From Auriscalpium vulgare (Eukaryota > Basidiomycota > Agaricomycetes > Russulales > Auriscalpiaceae), in contig JAHBBC010000036.1 in NCBI GenBank assembly GCA_019915015.1, positions 186,001 through 250,000 on the forward strand: a DNA stretch of 64,000 nt, given 5' to 3'. Both the position numbers and the translations under genes were made by a program. This document shows, piece after piece, positions 33,067 to 44,088 of the stretch. Below the pieces are notes generated by a model. That model did not search any database. It had not been told where the DNA came from and worked only from the letters and a program-made list of their open reading frames with translations. Within the stretch, counting starts at the first letter, position 1. Each line of letters starts with the position of its first letter.

Positions 33067-34516
33067 GGCGGACGATGACCACGTCAAAAACGCGGCCGGA
33101 GGTGAAGAGGGAGACGACGAAGGTGGGGCGGTTGTGAGTCAGTGGAAAAGGTGATGTCTCGCAAATTTATGTCAAGTTGCTCTGAACGTAAGTGGAGATC
33201 TAATCTTATCTGGAGTCCTTTCTGGTCGGTCGTAGGCCAATTTGAACGACGCCCCCTAATCTCACAGCTATTGACTTGTGACATTGTACCGACACATGGA
33301 CAGTCAAGTATTTCCTTATTCATTCTGAAGATAGAGTATACTGAAGATAAAGTATATACTTACAAGCCACCTATTACCGACACAACGAGCAGGACATATG
33401 AAGGCGTCACGCGGGCGAACCATCAACCTCCCTACGAAGCCAAGGGCTACTCGTATACCTAGTACTACGACTCAGTGGAGCGGGGAGGCAAAACATAAGT
33501 CTACGCACCTGACTTCCCTGCACAGCCCGAGATGTCTGTCGGAGACGTCCTCACGAAGAGGTCGGTGGAAAAAATTGGCGCAGCAGACCCAGAGTAGTCT
33601 GAATCGAGTTTCGCGGTCACGACCCGAAGGTGCGACGCGCGAGCCGCGAATTGCACTGAAGGACGGCGCGCAGCGCCATCCCTCCACCTCCCGCTACCCC
33701 TCGTCCACCACACCCTCTTCACCCACAGCAACGCGGCGCGCAAGACGACTGGCGGAGCCGCTGCAAATGTCCCTATGGCGTGGTGGCTCATTCCACCGGT
33801 CAGTGCTCCTGCCCTGGCTCTACGCGGAGCACAACATGGGACCGAGGACGACACTGCGCTGCGGCGCGTGAAACCCGGCTTTCTCGGGGGGACATGCGCG
33901 TCTCCACCCTTCTGGGACATGAGCTCACCAACGAACGCGGTAATGCCAATATGCCACTGTGAGAGAGGGTGTTCTACAGGCCGCCGCCATGTACCGGCCT
34001 GCCGCCCAGTGGGCGATGAGTGCGATAGGGTAGGCGAGCAAGTGCCCGCCTGTCACGGATGGGAAGGAAGGGAGACGCACCGCCCAGACTTTACGGTACA
34101 TCTCAAAAGCCCCCCCGCCGCCCTCCACCCGTGGGTGTCTTTGGGCATGCAGACGAGAGGGCTCGTATGTCTTGTGTACCGTTCGACTCGTTAGAGCCGG
34201 GCTCAGCGAGAGCCGAACGAGAAAGTCCTGGACTCAGACCTTAGCCCGCTCGCAAAGAGAAAGACACGAGGTCTTCTGTGCGAGGCGAGCATCGCGGCCT
34301 TGGGTCTGCTGCGTTGGAGGAAAAGAAAGGAGACAGGAGCGAGAAAATAAGTGTATACGGCGCTTACGTGATGGATGCTCAGCACGTGATCTTCGCGCTG
34401 TGGCTGCTTGGGTTTATTTGGCTCGTGCGGGGGACGCGTTCAGTGGCACGGCCAAGCGTCGCTCAGTTTCCACGTTCCCGGTCAAAACAACTGCCCGCCA
34501 CCCTTGTGTCCCCGCT
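33067..34516. other. Divergent intergenic region
   Basis: 1.45 kb shared upstream region of the cystathionine gamma-synthase and the plus-strand hypothetical gene. Short conflicting frames only. The segment before 34517 stays open in frame with the next gene, but it is Arg/Cys-rich and unlike the protein, so it is read as 5' leader. Confidence 0.4.
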
Positions 34517-35845
34517 ATGTCTTACGAGGGCTCAAAAACAAAGGCGTTCGACACCCTCGTCAAGTCATTCTTTACCGCCGTGCCCGCCGACGTCGATGAT
34601 GCCCCCGACACCGACGCGTCCGACATTCCTCCACGCTCGCCGAGCCGCATGGGCTTTCGAGACACACTACCACTCAGGCAGCGCCCCATGTCAAAGCGTG
34701 TTCCTGTCCCCGTCATAGAGGAGGTAGACATCGTGGACGCGGACGACATCGACTCTGATTCCTCCGACGAGTGGTCCGCCGACTCCGACCCGGGCGACTC
34801 TAACGTCATTTTCTACACCCCATCCACATCCTACTCTAATCCTTCCCCGCGCGAAACCACCTACTCTCCCATAGCCGCCGACTGTCCGCTTGTCACACCC
34901 CAGCCCACCGCCACGCCACCGCGCCCGCCGAGCACGATGATCCCGCACCACGGTCTTTCACGCAGTGCCCTGCAGCATCAGAAGTGGATGTGGAATGCCC
35001 GGTACGACGAGTGGATGCAGTGGCAGATGGAGGTCGACGGCGCCTCCAGCAGCGCGTACGGCGGCATCGCGGACACCCCGTCCGGGCGCGCAGCAAGCCC
35101 GCCGCCGCCCGCGCGCCGCTCCGCGACACCGGAGCCCGAGCCCCGCCCCCCGCAGACGAACGAAAACATATTCCCGCGCACGGGCGACCTGTCCGCACTG
35201 CGCGATCCTCACGCCGCGACTCTCGACCGCGCCTTCTGCAACTACCCGCTGTGCACCATCCAGAAGGTGCTGCTCGTGTTCAACATGAACCAATCAGCGT
35301 GCAAAGAGGCGGATATTCCTCCCTGTGACGCGGAGCCCGCAGATGGGAAGGCGGACGCGGACGCAACGGCCGTCGGTGAGGTGACGGGCTCAAACCACTT
35401 TACCGCTCCAAGCATCACCGACGTGTCTAACCCGTCCACCACCGACGCAACTCCCGCGAAGGCCTTAGCAGCCTCACAGAGCAGCAGCTGGCAACTGCGC
35501 TGGCAGGTCCTCACCGAGCTCGTCAAGACCACCGACGTCAGCGCACCGACCGTCACGACATCCATCGGGCTCCCCGTCGTCGCGCGCAGCCTCGAGACCG
35601 TCGCGAACGATCCATCCGCCTGCGCGTCGTTCACGCACTTCTTCTTTGCGGAGGAGGGCGACTCGGAGGACAGCGAGGTGCAGTGCGTGAGCGACGAGGA
35701 GGAGGACTACGGCGAGGTCCTAGTCAACTCACGCTTCGCGCCGCGCCTGGAACGCGGCGTCGAGGTGGAGGTCGCGCGCGAGTTCCTCGAGAACGAGATG
35801 CAGCGCGTGGATTGCCGGAGCGGCGCGAGGACACTGAGGTTCTGA
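34517..35845 (+). CDS. Hypothetical acidic/Pro-rich protein (442 aa)
   Basis: Single-exon gene starting MSYEGSKTKAFDTLVKSFF. The upstream open frame from 34172 is rejected as leader because its composition changes sharply at this ATG. Visible features: an acidic stretch (IEEVDIVDADDIDSDSSDEW), a region with LQHQKWMWNARYDEWMQWQ, a Pro/Arg-rich linker, a conserved-looking segment (RAFCNYPLCTIQKVLLVFNM), a Thr/Ser-rich linker, and an acidic C-terminal part (FTHFFFAEEGDSEDSEVQCV then SRFAPRLERGVEVEVAREFL). No signal peptide, membrane segment or catalytic motif. Probably a cytoplasmic or nuclear, largely disordered protein. I do not recognise the family. Confidence 0.7.
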   Translation: MSYEGSKTKAFDTLVKSFFTAVPADVDDAPDTDASDIPPRSPSRMGFRDTLPLRQRPMSKRVPVPVIEEVDIVDADDIDSDSSDEWSADSDPGDSNVIFYTPSTSYSNPSPRETTYSPIAADCPLVTPQPTATPPRPPSTMIPHHGLSRSALQHQKWMWNARYDEWMQWQMEVDGASSSAYGGIADTPSGRAASPPPPARRSATPEPEPRPPQTNENIFPRTGDLSALRDPHAATLDRAFCNYPLCTIQKVLLVFNMNQSACKEADIPPCDAEPADGKADADATAVGEVTGSNHFTAPSITDVSNPSTTDATPAKALAASQSSSWQLRWQVLTELVKTTDVSAPTVTTSIGLPVVARSLETVANDPSACASFTHFFFAEEGDSEDSEVQCVSDEEEDYGEVLVNSRFAPRLERGVEVEVAREFLENEMQRVDCRSGARTLRF

Positions 35846-36724
35846 TGGGCGTGACCACGGTCAGTGTGATTGGGCTGTTGACCGCCGGGGGGCTTTCCAG
35901 GGTGAGAGTTTGTGCGATGGGGAGACACTGTATTATCTGCAACATCTGTAGTCCAACTAAGCACGCATGTACGATTCCTACTACCTCAACATTGGGGGAG
36001 AGAACTTGAGAGGCCGGGTGCGACGTTGAGTGCCACGTTTGCGGGGCTCTGGACTCCCGCAGCGGATAAGCATGGTGCTGAGCAGCGGTGATAATGTTCA
36101 TGGGCCCTCAGCTTCAGCCTCTCGCGGAGCTTGCCGGTGGCCCTACGAGGAGCCCTTGTTGACTCACCCATGTGAGCAAGGCGTGGCGCAAGTCGGGGCT
36201 CGTGCGATATAGAAGCTAGTGTCAGTAAGAGTTGGCGCATGATGGTCATGATCACCGTCTTGCAGTACTCCGCTGCCGCGCGGTTTGTCGTTCGGGCTGT
36301 GTCCTTGCTCTATATCTTTGAGGTACAGTACTAGTAGCCAGCTGGTCAGCGTCGCAAGGCGGCAAAGCGCGCAGGTACTTCCCACGCTTGAGCTCTCTCC
36401 TGCAGTCTCCTAGTACCGAAGAGAGGATCCGTCGTTGAATATGCAGAGTCACAGTCCTGTCCCTCTCGAGCATCTGGGACAGTACTAGAACAACTTTGCA
36501 TTCACCAGCGCCGGCCTCAACACATGAGCCGGAGACTCTGAGAGCCAAGTTCCATTGCTTCAGCCACGTCACGCTCTGCAACACGCGGTGCTCTCACTCT
36601 CCTACATAGTCTCTAGGTGCGCAGCCCGCATCTCTACCATGCCAACTCAGCTGACCATCCCCGTAGACCAGCAAGCCCGCCGAAGCCAGCAGTCGACATC
36701 CAACGGCCCGTACCACGCGACAGC
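35846..36724. other. Intergenic, no gene seen
   Basis: About 0.9 kb with no frame that reads as protein. An open extension in frame with the following F-box gene exists from 36617 but lacks an ATG before 36725. Confidence 0.4.
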
Positions 36725-37834
36725 ATGGACATGGCAGTTCCCCTCGACATCCAGCTGCTCGTCATTAAATCGATATACCGGGAGTCTCAGCACGCACACA
36801 TCGACCACGCCACTCTCAGCGCGTGTGCGCTTGTCTGCCGCGCATGGACAGCTCCCGCACAGCGCCTCCTGTTCCGCCGCGTCCCCTGCAGCGACCTCCA
36901 CCCTCTTCCACCGTCATATCTTCGATACGCCTCCCGCCGTCTCCTGGACACCCTCATTGCTTCCCCGCATCTAGCTGCCCACGTACGCCTTATTTACATT
37001 ACCTTCCAATGGGATGATCCTGCATCACACTCCACCGACGTCGCGCTTTTGGAGCTTTGTCCGCATGTCAGTGGTATTTTCATCGGAGACTACGTGGTTC
37101 AAGGACACTTTACACCTGCACTAGAGGCGCGCCTGCGCAGGATCCCGCTTCGACCCACGTTCATCCGCGTTGTTGGCACGGAAACGATGGTGCACCGGAT
37201 CGTGCACATGTGGCCCGGGGTTACCGCGCTTTATGCAGACGTCGCTGGCATCGGCACGATGGCTGCAATCCGCCTGCCGGGCACTGTACAGACGCTAACT
37301 ATCAAGGCGAGACAGGTCGAGCGCTTTCTGGCGCACCCAGTCGACGTCCCTCCGACGCTGCGCCATCTAAAGCTGAGGGCCGCGCGTTGGACAGATGCGC
37401 AGCTTCGCTGCCTGCACGAGTCGGGCGTGCTGCCGCGCCTCCGTGTTCTGCAGATCCTGGGGCGCTTTCCGCCGCAGGAGGTGCTCGGGCAGCTCACACG
37501 GCTCGAGCGCCTCGAATTCAGCGTCCTGCCCGAGCAGCACATTGTCCTCCCGCAGAGTCTACGCCGCGTCGCGTACCACCATCTTTCGCTTGCCGAGCCC
37601 GCGGAGGGTGTGCAGCTGCTTCTGAACGCCCTCCGTGGACTGCCAGAGCTGGAGATGCTCTCCGCCACGCGCGCCTCGGAGCCGCATGTGCTTGCCATGC
37701 TGCGGGAGGGGGTTATGAGCTGGGGCGGGCGCATTGAGTTCAATGTGTATGAGGAGCCGATTCCCCTCAAGGTTCGTCTGCCATTGGCTTACTCGCAACG
37801 TGGTCTGATCGTGTTCGCCACAGGAGCCACATAA
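36725..37834 (+). CDS. F-box-like protein with LRR-like body (369 aa)
   Basis: Single exon from ATG 36725: MDMAVPLDIQLLVIKSIYRE, then LSACALVCRAWTAPAQRLLF, which is the form of a basidiomycete F-box (P-x-(E/D)-I ... ALVCRAW ... R-L-L-F-R). The remaining 300 residues have irregular leucine-rich periodicity (LPGTVQTLTIKARQVERFL, PTLRHLKLRAARWTDAQLRC, LPRLRVLQILG, LTRLERLEFSVLPEQ), as in the expanded Agaricomycete F-box families that act as substrate receptors of SCF ubiquitin ligases. No break is seen. The target is unknown. An upstream extension of the frame would have to start at GTG, so it is rejected. Confidence 0.75.
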   Translation: MDMAVPLDIQLLVIKSIYRESQHAHIDHATLSACALVCRAWTAPAQRLLFRRVPCSDLHPLPPSYLRYASRRLLDTLIASPHLAAHVRLIYITFQWDDPASHSTDVALLELCPHVSGIFIGDYVVQGHFTPALEARLRRIPLRPTFIRVVGTETMVHRIVHMWPGVTALYADVAGIGTMAAIRLPGTVQTLTIKARQVERFLAHPVDVPPTLRHLKLRAARWTDAQLRCLHESGVLPRLRVLQILGRFPPQEVLGQLTRLERLEFSVLPEQHIVLPQSLRRVAYHHLSLAEPAEGVQLLLNALRGLPELEMLSATRASEPHVLAMLREGVMSWGGRIEFNVYEEPIPLKVRLPLAYSQRGLIVFATGAT

Positions 37835-38284
37835 CGTCGACTGGATATGACAGCGCGAGGCGCCGCGACATGTGCGGCATCAGCACTCCCGGTTGAAGAC
37901 CGACTTGAATCACCATGCATATCATGGCCGCTTTCTTCTTCCACCCGAGTCCCGTCAACCAAATGTATAGGCCACGCTTGTGCGCCCGGCCAGCGTCGAT
38001 GACGATGGGCACGCAAGTCGATGGGCGATGCGGTGCCGTGATGAGGAGCGAGGCGGGGTGAAGGAACCGCTCTACAGACTGCATGAAATGGGGCTAGGAG
38101 AAGGAAGGACTGCCACGGCTTAGAGTAGATTTCCACTTGCGAGCACCCTGCTCAGGTTTAGCGCAGCTCTGGCGAGGGCAAGCCCAAGAACCAACGGCTG
38201 AAATTGTGTGGGACGATGCAGAATAGACGTGAGGGGAGTGAGTCGGAACAGCGAGCGCGTCCTGTGGCTCAGTGACTGAACACG
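37835..38284. other. Intergenic, no gene seen
   Basis: 450 bases between the F-box-like gene and the metaxin-like gene, presumably terminator and promoter. No frame is convincing. Confidence 0.4.
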
Positions 38285-39292
38285 ATGGCGACGTCGACGT
38301 CGACCACCCCGCCGACTGCTCGCAGTTCGCTCATCCCCATTCCAGAACCGCTCGTGAAGTTCTTCTCCCAGTTCCCTCTCTATACATACCCGTCATCGCA
38401 CCCTCCATCCCACAGCGCAGTCACCGCCCCGACGCTTTGGATTCTCCCACCACCCGCCTCGACCGATACACTCAGCGCCGACGTCGAGTGTCTCAAATGG
38501 CAGGCCCACCTCGCGCTCAGAGGTATCCAGAGCATTCGCCTGCGCTGGGACGTTTCGGCGGACGGCGCGCTGGGCGGACGGTTGCCCAATCTGCAGGTGC
38601 CGTCGACAAAGGCGCGCGATGCAGTGGGCGAGCTGCTGGCCGCGCACAATATTCCGGCTTGGATCGACGAGCAGGTTGGCGCGCTGGATGAGCTGGAGGG
38701 CTACAGGGATGTCGAGGCGAGGGATGAAAGCCATGCGTGGATCGCTTTGCTTGAGGGCGATGTCCATGCTGCTCTGGTGCGTACCGTCTCGCCACGTCCT
38801 CGCACTAGCTGAACTTTTTCCATGTAGGCCGTCGCGCAGCCCTCGCCTTCTTTTTTCTACCAAGCCATTCTCCAGCTCCCGCCGTCCACCGCCCAGCGCC
38901 CAGTAGAGACACTCCTCACACCGCCGGCGGCGCCTCTCTCCGGCCTCACCTCCCTCTTGCCCACATACGGCGCGCGTGTGCCAGTCCAGGCGATCTACGC
39001 AAAATATCGCGACGCCATTGCGGCGCTGAGCGAGCGCTTGGGTAGCGACGAGTGGTTCCTTGGCTCACGGTGCGCTCTTTTGTCTTCTTCGATTACCCCC
39101 ACTCTAAATCACGTATGCAGTGGACCCACCGCACTCGACGCACTTGCGTTCGCATATATCAGGACTCTCTTGCATGCGTTGGACGACCTCCGCATTGAGG
39201 TGGCGCGCCGCGTGAATTTGGTCCATTGGGAGCGGCGTGTCCACGAGCGGGTTCGCACAGCGTCTTCGTCTTCTGCGACGGGCCCTTCATGA
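38285..39292 (+). CDS. Metaxin-like / SAM complex subunit
   Basis: Three exons: 38285-38776, 38828-39069, 39121-39292. The protein starts MATSTSTTPPTARSSLIPIP and shows the metaxin/Tom37-like thioredoxin-fold signature: PTLWILPP, ADVECLKWQAHLALRGIQS, GGRLPNLQVPSTKARDAVGE, and later AIYAKYRDAIAALSERLG, GSRGPTALDALAFAYIRTLL and LVHWERRVHERV. Such proteins sit on the cytosolic face of the mitochondrial outer membrane in the sorting and assembly machinery that inserts beta-barrel proteins. Which SAM subunit (Sam35 or Sam37) cannot be decided here. The second intron (39070-39120, 51 bases) is a multiple of three without a stop, so its retention would only insert 17 residues. The N-terminus has no classical presequence, as expected for an outer-membrane-associated protein. 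Confidence 0.7.
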
Positions 39293-39763
39293 TATTGTTC
39301 TTCTTCTTCCGTGGACAAATACAATTGACTGTTGCCCATGCGATCAAAGAGTCAATGGCTCAATTAATTCGGAGGCCGTCTGATTTTGGTCGATACCTGA
39401 CGACTTGCTGTCGGCAGCTCACGACCATCCACTACTGCGCCGCCGCCCGCAATTGGCCCCGCCCAGCACGAGCATAGTACGCTGCCAACTGCAGCGTTCC
39501 TGTGCGGACAGTCATTACCCACCGTCAGTTGTGACTCAGAGGAACTGCGTCACAATCCACTTCAATCAGACGTAGGTAGTAGTAAGCAGCATATATTGGA
39601 GAAGCGAATACTTCTGCAGCGCGAGGGAAGGCGTATGGGAAAGCTACGAGAATGACTAGGATGACTGACGGTCACCTTCCTGGTCGGCTCTAATCGAAGA
39701 TGAGATGACTTCGCGCAGTGCAAACACGAACCCAGCACGAACCTCAAGATGCTGATGCCTGAA
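39293..39763. other. Convergent intergenic region, no gene seen
   Basis: 470 bases between the stop of the metaxin-like gene and the stop of the WD40 repeats. Nothing recognisable. Confidence 0.4.
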
Positions 39764-42700
39764 TTATTCTGCATCCCAAATGCGAACCGTTCCATCAGTC
39801 GAGCCCGAGGCGACCAGCCTATCGTCAGGCGAGCATGCAACAGACCAGACGGCATTACCGTGGCCTGTCAATGGCCCCACCACTGTTTCCCCAGTCTGCG
39901 CATCCCAAATTCGGATCGTCGAATCCACCGAGCCTGAGACCACGCGCTTGCCATCAGGGGAGAACGCGACAGATGTGACCCAACCATCGTGTCCCATGAA
40001 CGGCCCTGCAACCGTGTCCCCTGTCTGGGCATGTAGGACTCGAATTGTCCCGTCGCCCGAGCCGGAGACTATTCGCTCGCCGTTTGGGGAGAATGCGACA
40101 GACAGCACCAATTCTGTATGACCCATGAATGGCCCTGTTGCCATCTCCCCCGTACGGGGATCCCAGACTCGGACTGTCCTGTCGTTCGACCCAGAGACAA
40201 CACGCTCGCCGTCTAGAGAGAATGCGACACACCGGATCCAATCCGTGTGTCCCTCGAGTGGCCCTACCACTGTCTTCGCCGTCTGTGCATCCCAGATGCG
40301 GATTGTGTTGTCTAACGAACCCGACACAACACGCCGGCCGTCGGGGGAGAATGTGACCGAAAACACCATGTCTGTGTGCCCCTTCAATCGCTCCACCACC
40401 GTCTTACCCGTCTGCGCATCCCATATTGTGACTGGGCCATTGGTAGAGCCCGAGACGACGTGCTTGCCATCAGGAGAAAACCTGGCAGATATCAGGAAAT
40501 ATGTGTCCTGACTATACGGCCCTGCCACATTCTCCCCCGTCTGAACGTCCCAAATGCGGATTGTTCCGTCGTCCGAGCTTGAAATGAGGCGCTTGCCATT
40601 AGAGGAAAATGCGACCGAATTGACAACGTACTTGTGTCCGCGAAACAACCTGACTTCTGAGCGCCGGTGGGGTCAAAGACACGTGAGGACAGCAAGCTCC
40701 TGCTCAAACTCACTGCGAAAGGTATTCATGAACGCCCTAACATCTTCGGGGCTGCCCGCCAACACAGATACGAGATCCAGTAATCTGGCTTCTGTGAATC
40801 CCTTGGATACAGGCGGTCGCGAGGGGACAGCCGCAATTGCCGCAGCTAAGGCTGCGATGTTGAGGCTGCGCTGTTCGGAGCCTGCATTGCCCTTTGAGTG
40901 CTCAAGGAGAAGAGCTTGCATCAAGATGTTCCCTGCGTCAGGTGTAGTGGCGATTGAATCACGACCAGAAACTGCAGATACAAACATGTCATTAAGAACA
41001 TTGCAGAATGTCTCAAAGAAGGTTTACCTGAGCAAGCTAAAGTTGTCAAAGCGTTCTGATGCGCCGGATGAAGCGTCTTCTCCTCTGCAGAGGCGGCCTT
41101 AACCTGCGAGAGCGTAACCGCTGCTGAAGCATACACGTCGCCCTCGAGCATCTGCCGCTCGACCAGCACGTCGCGGTCCCAGACAAGCCTGTCTGGCAGG
41201 CGAGTCATGGGTTTGAAATTGCCATGCAGCATGTCCTCGAACACGGACTCGTGGATTAGCTGGCCCTCCTTCACTTGACGAGGCTGGCCGAGATGCGGTC
41301 TAACCAAGCGTATGTAAGATCCAAGTACACGAACCGAAAGAATAGTGGCAACGAACCGACGCGTTGTATGGTTTCCATCTTTGTACGACAGCCCCCGAAG
41401 GGGAAGTATCTCGATGAACTTCCGAACCCAAGATAGAGAGGGATTTGGTGGGAACGATCGCCATTCACCTCGCTGAGACGACATGCGGAGCCCTTGCATG
41501 ATGGCTTCGTACGACATCCAGCGCAGCGCAGCTCCGAAATGGTCCAGCTCGAGGTTGGGAATGTTTCCGCCTCCGCTATGAAGCAGTCAGCGAGACGCGA
41601 AGCAAGGATCGATCGATCGCTTACATGTCCGAATGCGAACCTACGAACCAAACCTCCTTAACATCCCCCATTACGTCGTCCCCGAGAGGTGAACCGTTGC
41701 CGCCATTTGCGTATTCGGGAAGAAACTTGCATCGCCTCTCGTCGAGCGCCAGCGCGTGGCGAAAAACGCAGACGTGCGTCATGCCCGTCGTCGTCTCCGG
41801 AAGGCTCCGCCCTCGCGCTACTCTGACCGACGAAACGGTATCCCTGGACGATGTCATGAGGGGCCCTGCACGGGAGCTCGAAACAACTCACCAAACGCCG
41901 ACAAAGTGGACTCTGGCGTGTGGCCTCGAGAGTGTCAGCTTGAATCGGCTGCAGAGTTCTTCCTGCTCCTTCGTGGTCTTCGTGCCGTCGCCCTTCCCCG
42001 TCCTTGACCGCGCCGCCGTCCTTGCGTCTGCCCGATTTCGGTTCGAGGTAGTAGATACATATAGTTCATACGCGCTACGAGAAGGACATCAGTAAATATA
42101 GGCGCCGCGCACCGAGAAACCATACAATGGAATTCGATTGTTATTCCCTTTGTGCAGGAGGCCGACCTAGATAGATGGCGGAATCGTTGAGTCAGCCATG
42201 AGTTCTAGCACGTTTCGGCGCCCTGGCATACCTTCTCGATCATGCCTGCGACGACGCGGGCTTGATAAGCTCCGCGGGAGAAGCCTGCCAGGACCGTGAA
42301 GCAATGGACGGACACGGTGTGATGGGCTTCACCGACCGAATAAAAAAACTTGTCGCCTTCTTGATAGTTCTCAGATAGCCATTGATAGGCGCTGAGAACA
42401 ATCCTCTTGAAGTTCCTTTACGGAGAGTGAGCGAGGACGTACGCAGCACGAAAAGTTCAACTCACCAGGCAATCGCCATGTCAATCGTGTGGCTGGCGGC
42501 TTGCTTCCAGTAACTAGGGGACCACTTGGAGTCCCTAACATAGGTGCCGATCCCGCTGTCGTAGTAAGTAAGCTGGTCAACGTCTTTCTCAAGACGGCTG
42601 TAAAGTTCGACGACGTTGGTGTTCTGTAACGGGGTGTCAGATGGAGAATAAGTGAAAACTGGCAGACGCATACGTTCTTGCTAAACTGGTTGGCGGTACC

Positions 42701-42982
42701 GTCAATGCAGACGACGAGATTCCTGCCGTGCTGGCCGTTGGGAGGCTGGGTGCACTTGCAAGACTGGCCCTTGGCCTGCGTCCTCAGAGTCGCCTTGCCC
42801 GCACCGGAGGGCGCAATACCATCGCCTTCGCGCCGTTTCTCGGCCGTCGGTGAAGCATGAGTGGGCGGAATATCTGCATGTACAGGTGGAATCGGAGAGT
42901 TCAAAGGGCGGCTGCTTGACGCATCTGTGCGCTTAGCGCGCGCCTTGGGGAACTGACTACGCAGTGTTGAGAAGATGCCCAT
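39764..42982 (-). CDS. DUF2235 (Tle1-like lipase fold) protein followed in frame by seven WD40 repeats; TGA between them
   Basis: Ten exons encode the DUF2235 part: 42674-42982, 42466-42623, 42333-42415, 42232-42284, 42126-42166, 41892-42074, 41625-41843, 41357-41575, 41028-41299, then the last exon from 40971. It has HGRNLVVCIDGTANQFSKN, the nucleophile-elbow motif GFSRGAYQARVVAG (GxSxG), VHFVGVWDTVSSV, CVFRHALALDERRCKFLPEY and DVKEVWFVGSHSD, then GGGN. The bacterial relatives are phospholipase effectors. A helical spacer ends ELAVLTCL, then TGA (40673-40675). In the same frame nine codons later seven WD40 repeats of about 43 residues begin (SGSxDxTIRIWDAQTG type), enough for one propeller, ending at 39764. 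Either a nonsense mutation splits the gene, or a very short (33-base) intron removes the stop. The start ATG 42982 is preferred (MGIFSTLRSQFPKARAK); 43051 is an alternative. Confidence 0.75.
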
Positions 42983-44088
42983 ACGCAATCTGAGGCTTGA
43001 ACGGCAGAGTGGACGGGATACGCTGAGTGCTGTGTTGGGATGGGATGTCAATTCGGCCGCCCGTATGACTTATGTGCACGGCAGAAACATGGAAGACGTA
43101 CTGGCACGGCCTCAGAGCGCCAACATCGCAACGCCTCTTGAGGCTCGTGGACGTCCAGGACACGGGATTACGGTGTATGCCGCATGGCCACGGTGTGGAG
43201 AGCATTTGGACAAGCAGAGCGAGGCGCGGGAGCTCCACCGGTTATTTTCCACTCATGCCCGTCTTTAGCTTGGTCCGGATGCGTGCAACGAGGATAAGCG
43301 CAGACATGTGCGACCTTGCGAATCGTTTATATCGGCCATTTCTGGGCACGAATGGCACGAGGGGGATGTGGACTCGGAGAACTCAAGGCCGACAAGCTCC
43401 GAGGATCGGGCCTGCCAACCGCGTTGCGGCCCGCGATCGGCCCGCCTCCAGCACGGCGTGTCCGCCGCAAGTGACCCGGGCCTGCCAGCCGCCGCAGGAG
43501 GAGCGAGCCGCCCGTGTGGTTCCAGGTGGTGGGACAGTTCGCTTTTCCGCTGGCACTGGCAGTTCACAAGGGCCTCAGATGATTCTTCTGAGTCATGCGG
43601 CATCAGATCACACAGTCGTGAATATCTTATCTCGACTATCCCGAAGTCTACGTTTTGCGTGGCCACATCAGTGTTCATATGGTACGTTCATTCTTAGCGA
43701 CGAATTTCCTAGATGAGATTCTAGCTACGAGGCACAGGTACACGGATCAAAAGAAAACAGTATGTATGTACTAGATAGGATAGCATGAGTAAATAGCGAC
43801 ATCTGGGTGGGCGAAGCGGCCTTCCGCCGGGCCCTTTGACTGGTGATACTTAGACAGCCCGAAGGGAGAATACTACCCAATAAATAAACGAGGCATATCA
43901 TTGGTACATGCGCCTCATACTTGTACGCTTGGATTCGGAAAAGTGGGGGTGTGACCGTTGTCAATGCTGGGACTCCCTGCCAGCCTGCAGGTTGCATCCT
44001 ATAGTAAGTATCCTATCCTTTTGTATCTGGCATTAAAACTCACCGACGTCGAGCTAAGTGCCAATTATTGCCCGTTCCACATACGCAA
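42983..44088. other. Intergenic, no gene seen
   Basis: 1.1 kb. Minus-strand open frames here are short and have no recognisable motif. Contains the promoter of the DUF2235-WD40 gene and the 3' flank of the DUF6535 gene. Confidence 0.4.

Noticed and set aside
33501..33920. Minus-strand 139-codon frame
   Set aside because: Low-complexity Arg/Ala/Ser composition, overlapping equally open plus-strand frames, no splice or motif support.
34172..34516. N-terminal extension of the 34.5 kb hypothetical protein
   Set aside because: Composition is Arg/Cys/Trp-rich and unlike the rest. The ATG at 34517 gives a natural start, so this is treated as 5' leader.
36617..36724. Upstream extension of the F-box-like gene
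   Set aside because: It would have to start at GTG, and the first ATG at 36725 directly precedes the F-box-like motif.
40673..40675. TGA read as selenocysteine in the DUF2235-WD40 gene
   Set aside because: Fungi of this group are not known to use selenocysteine, and no selenoprotein-type motif surrounds it. Nonsense mutation, mini-intron or read-through are simpler.
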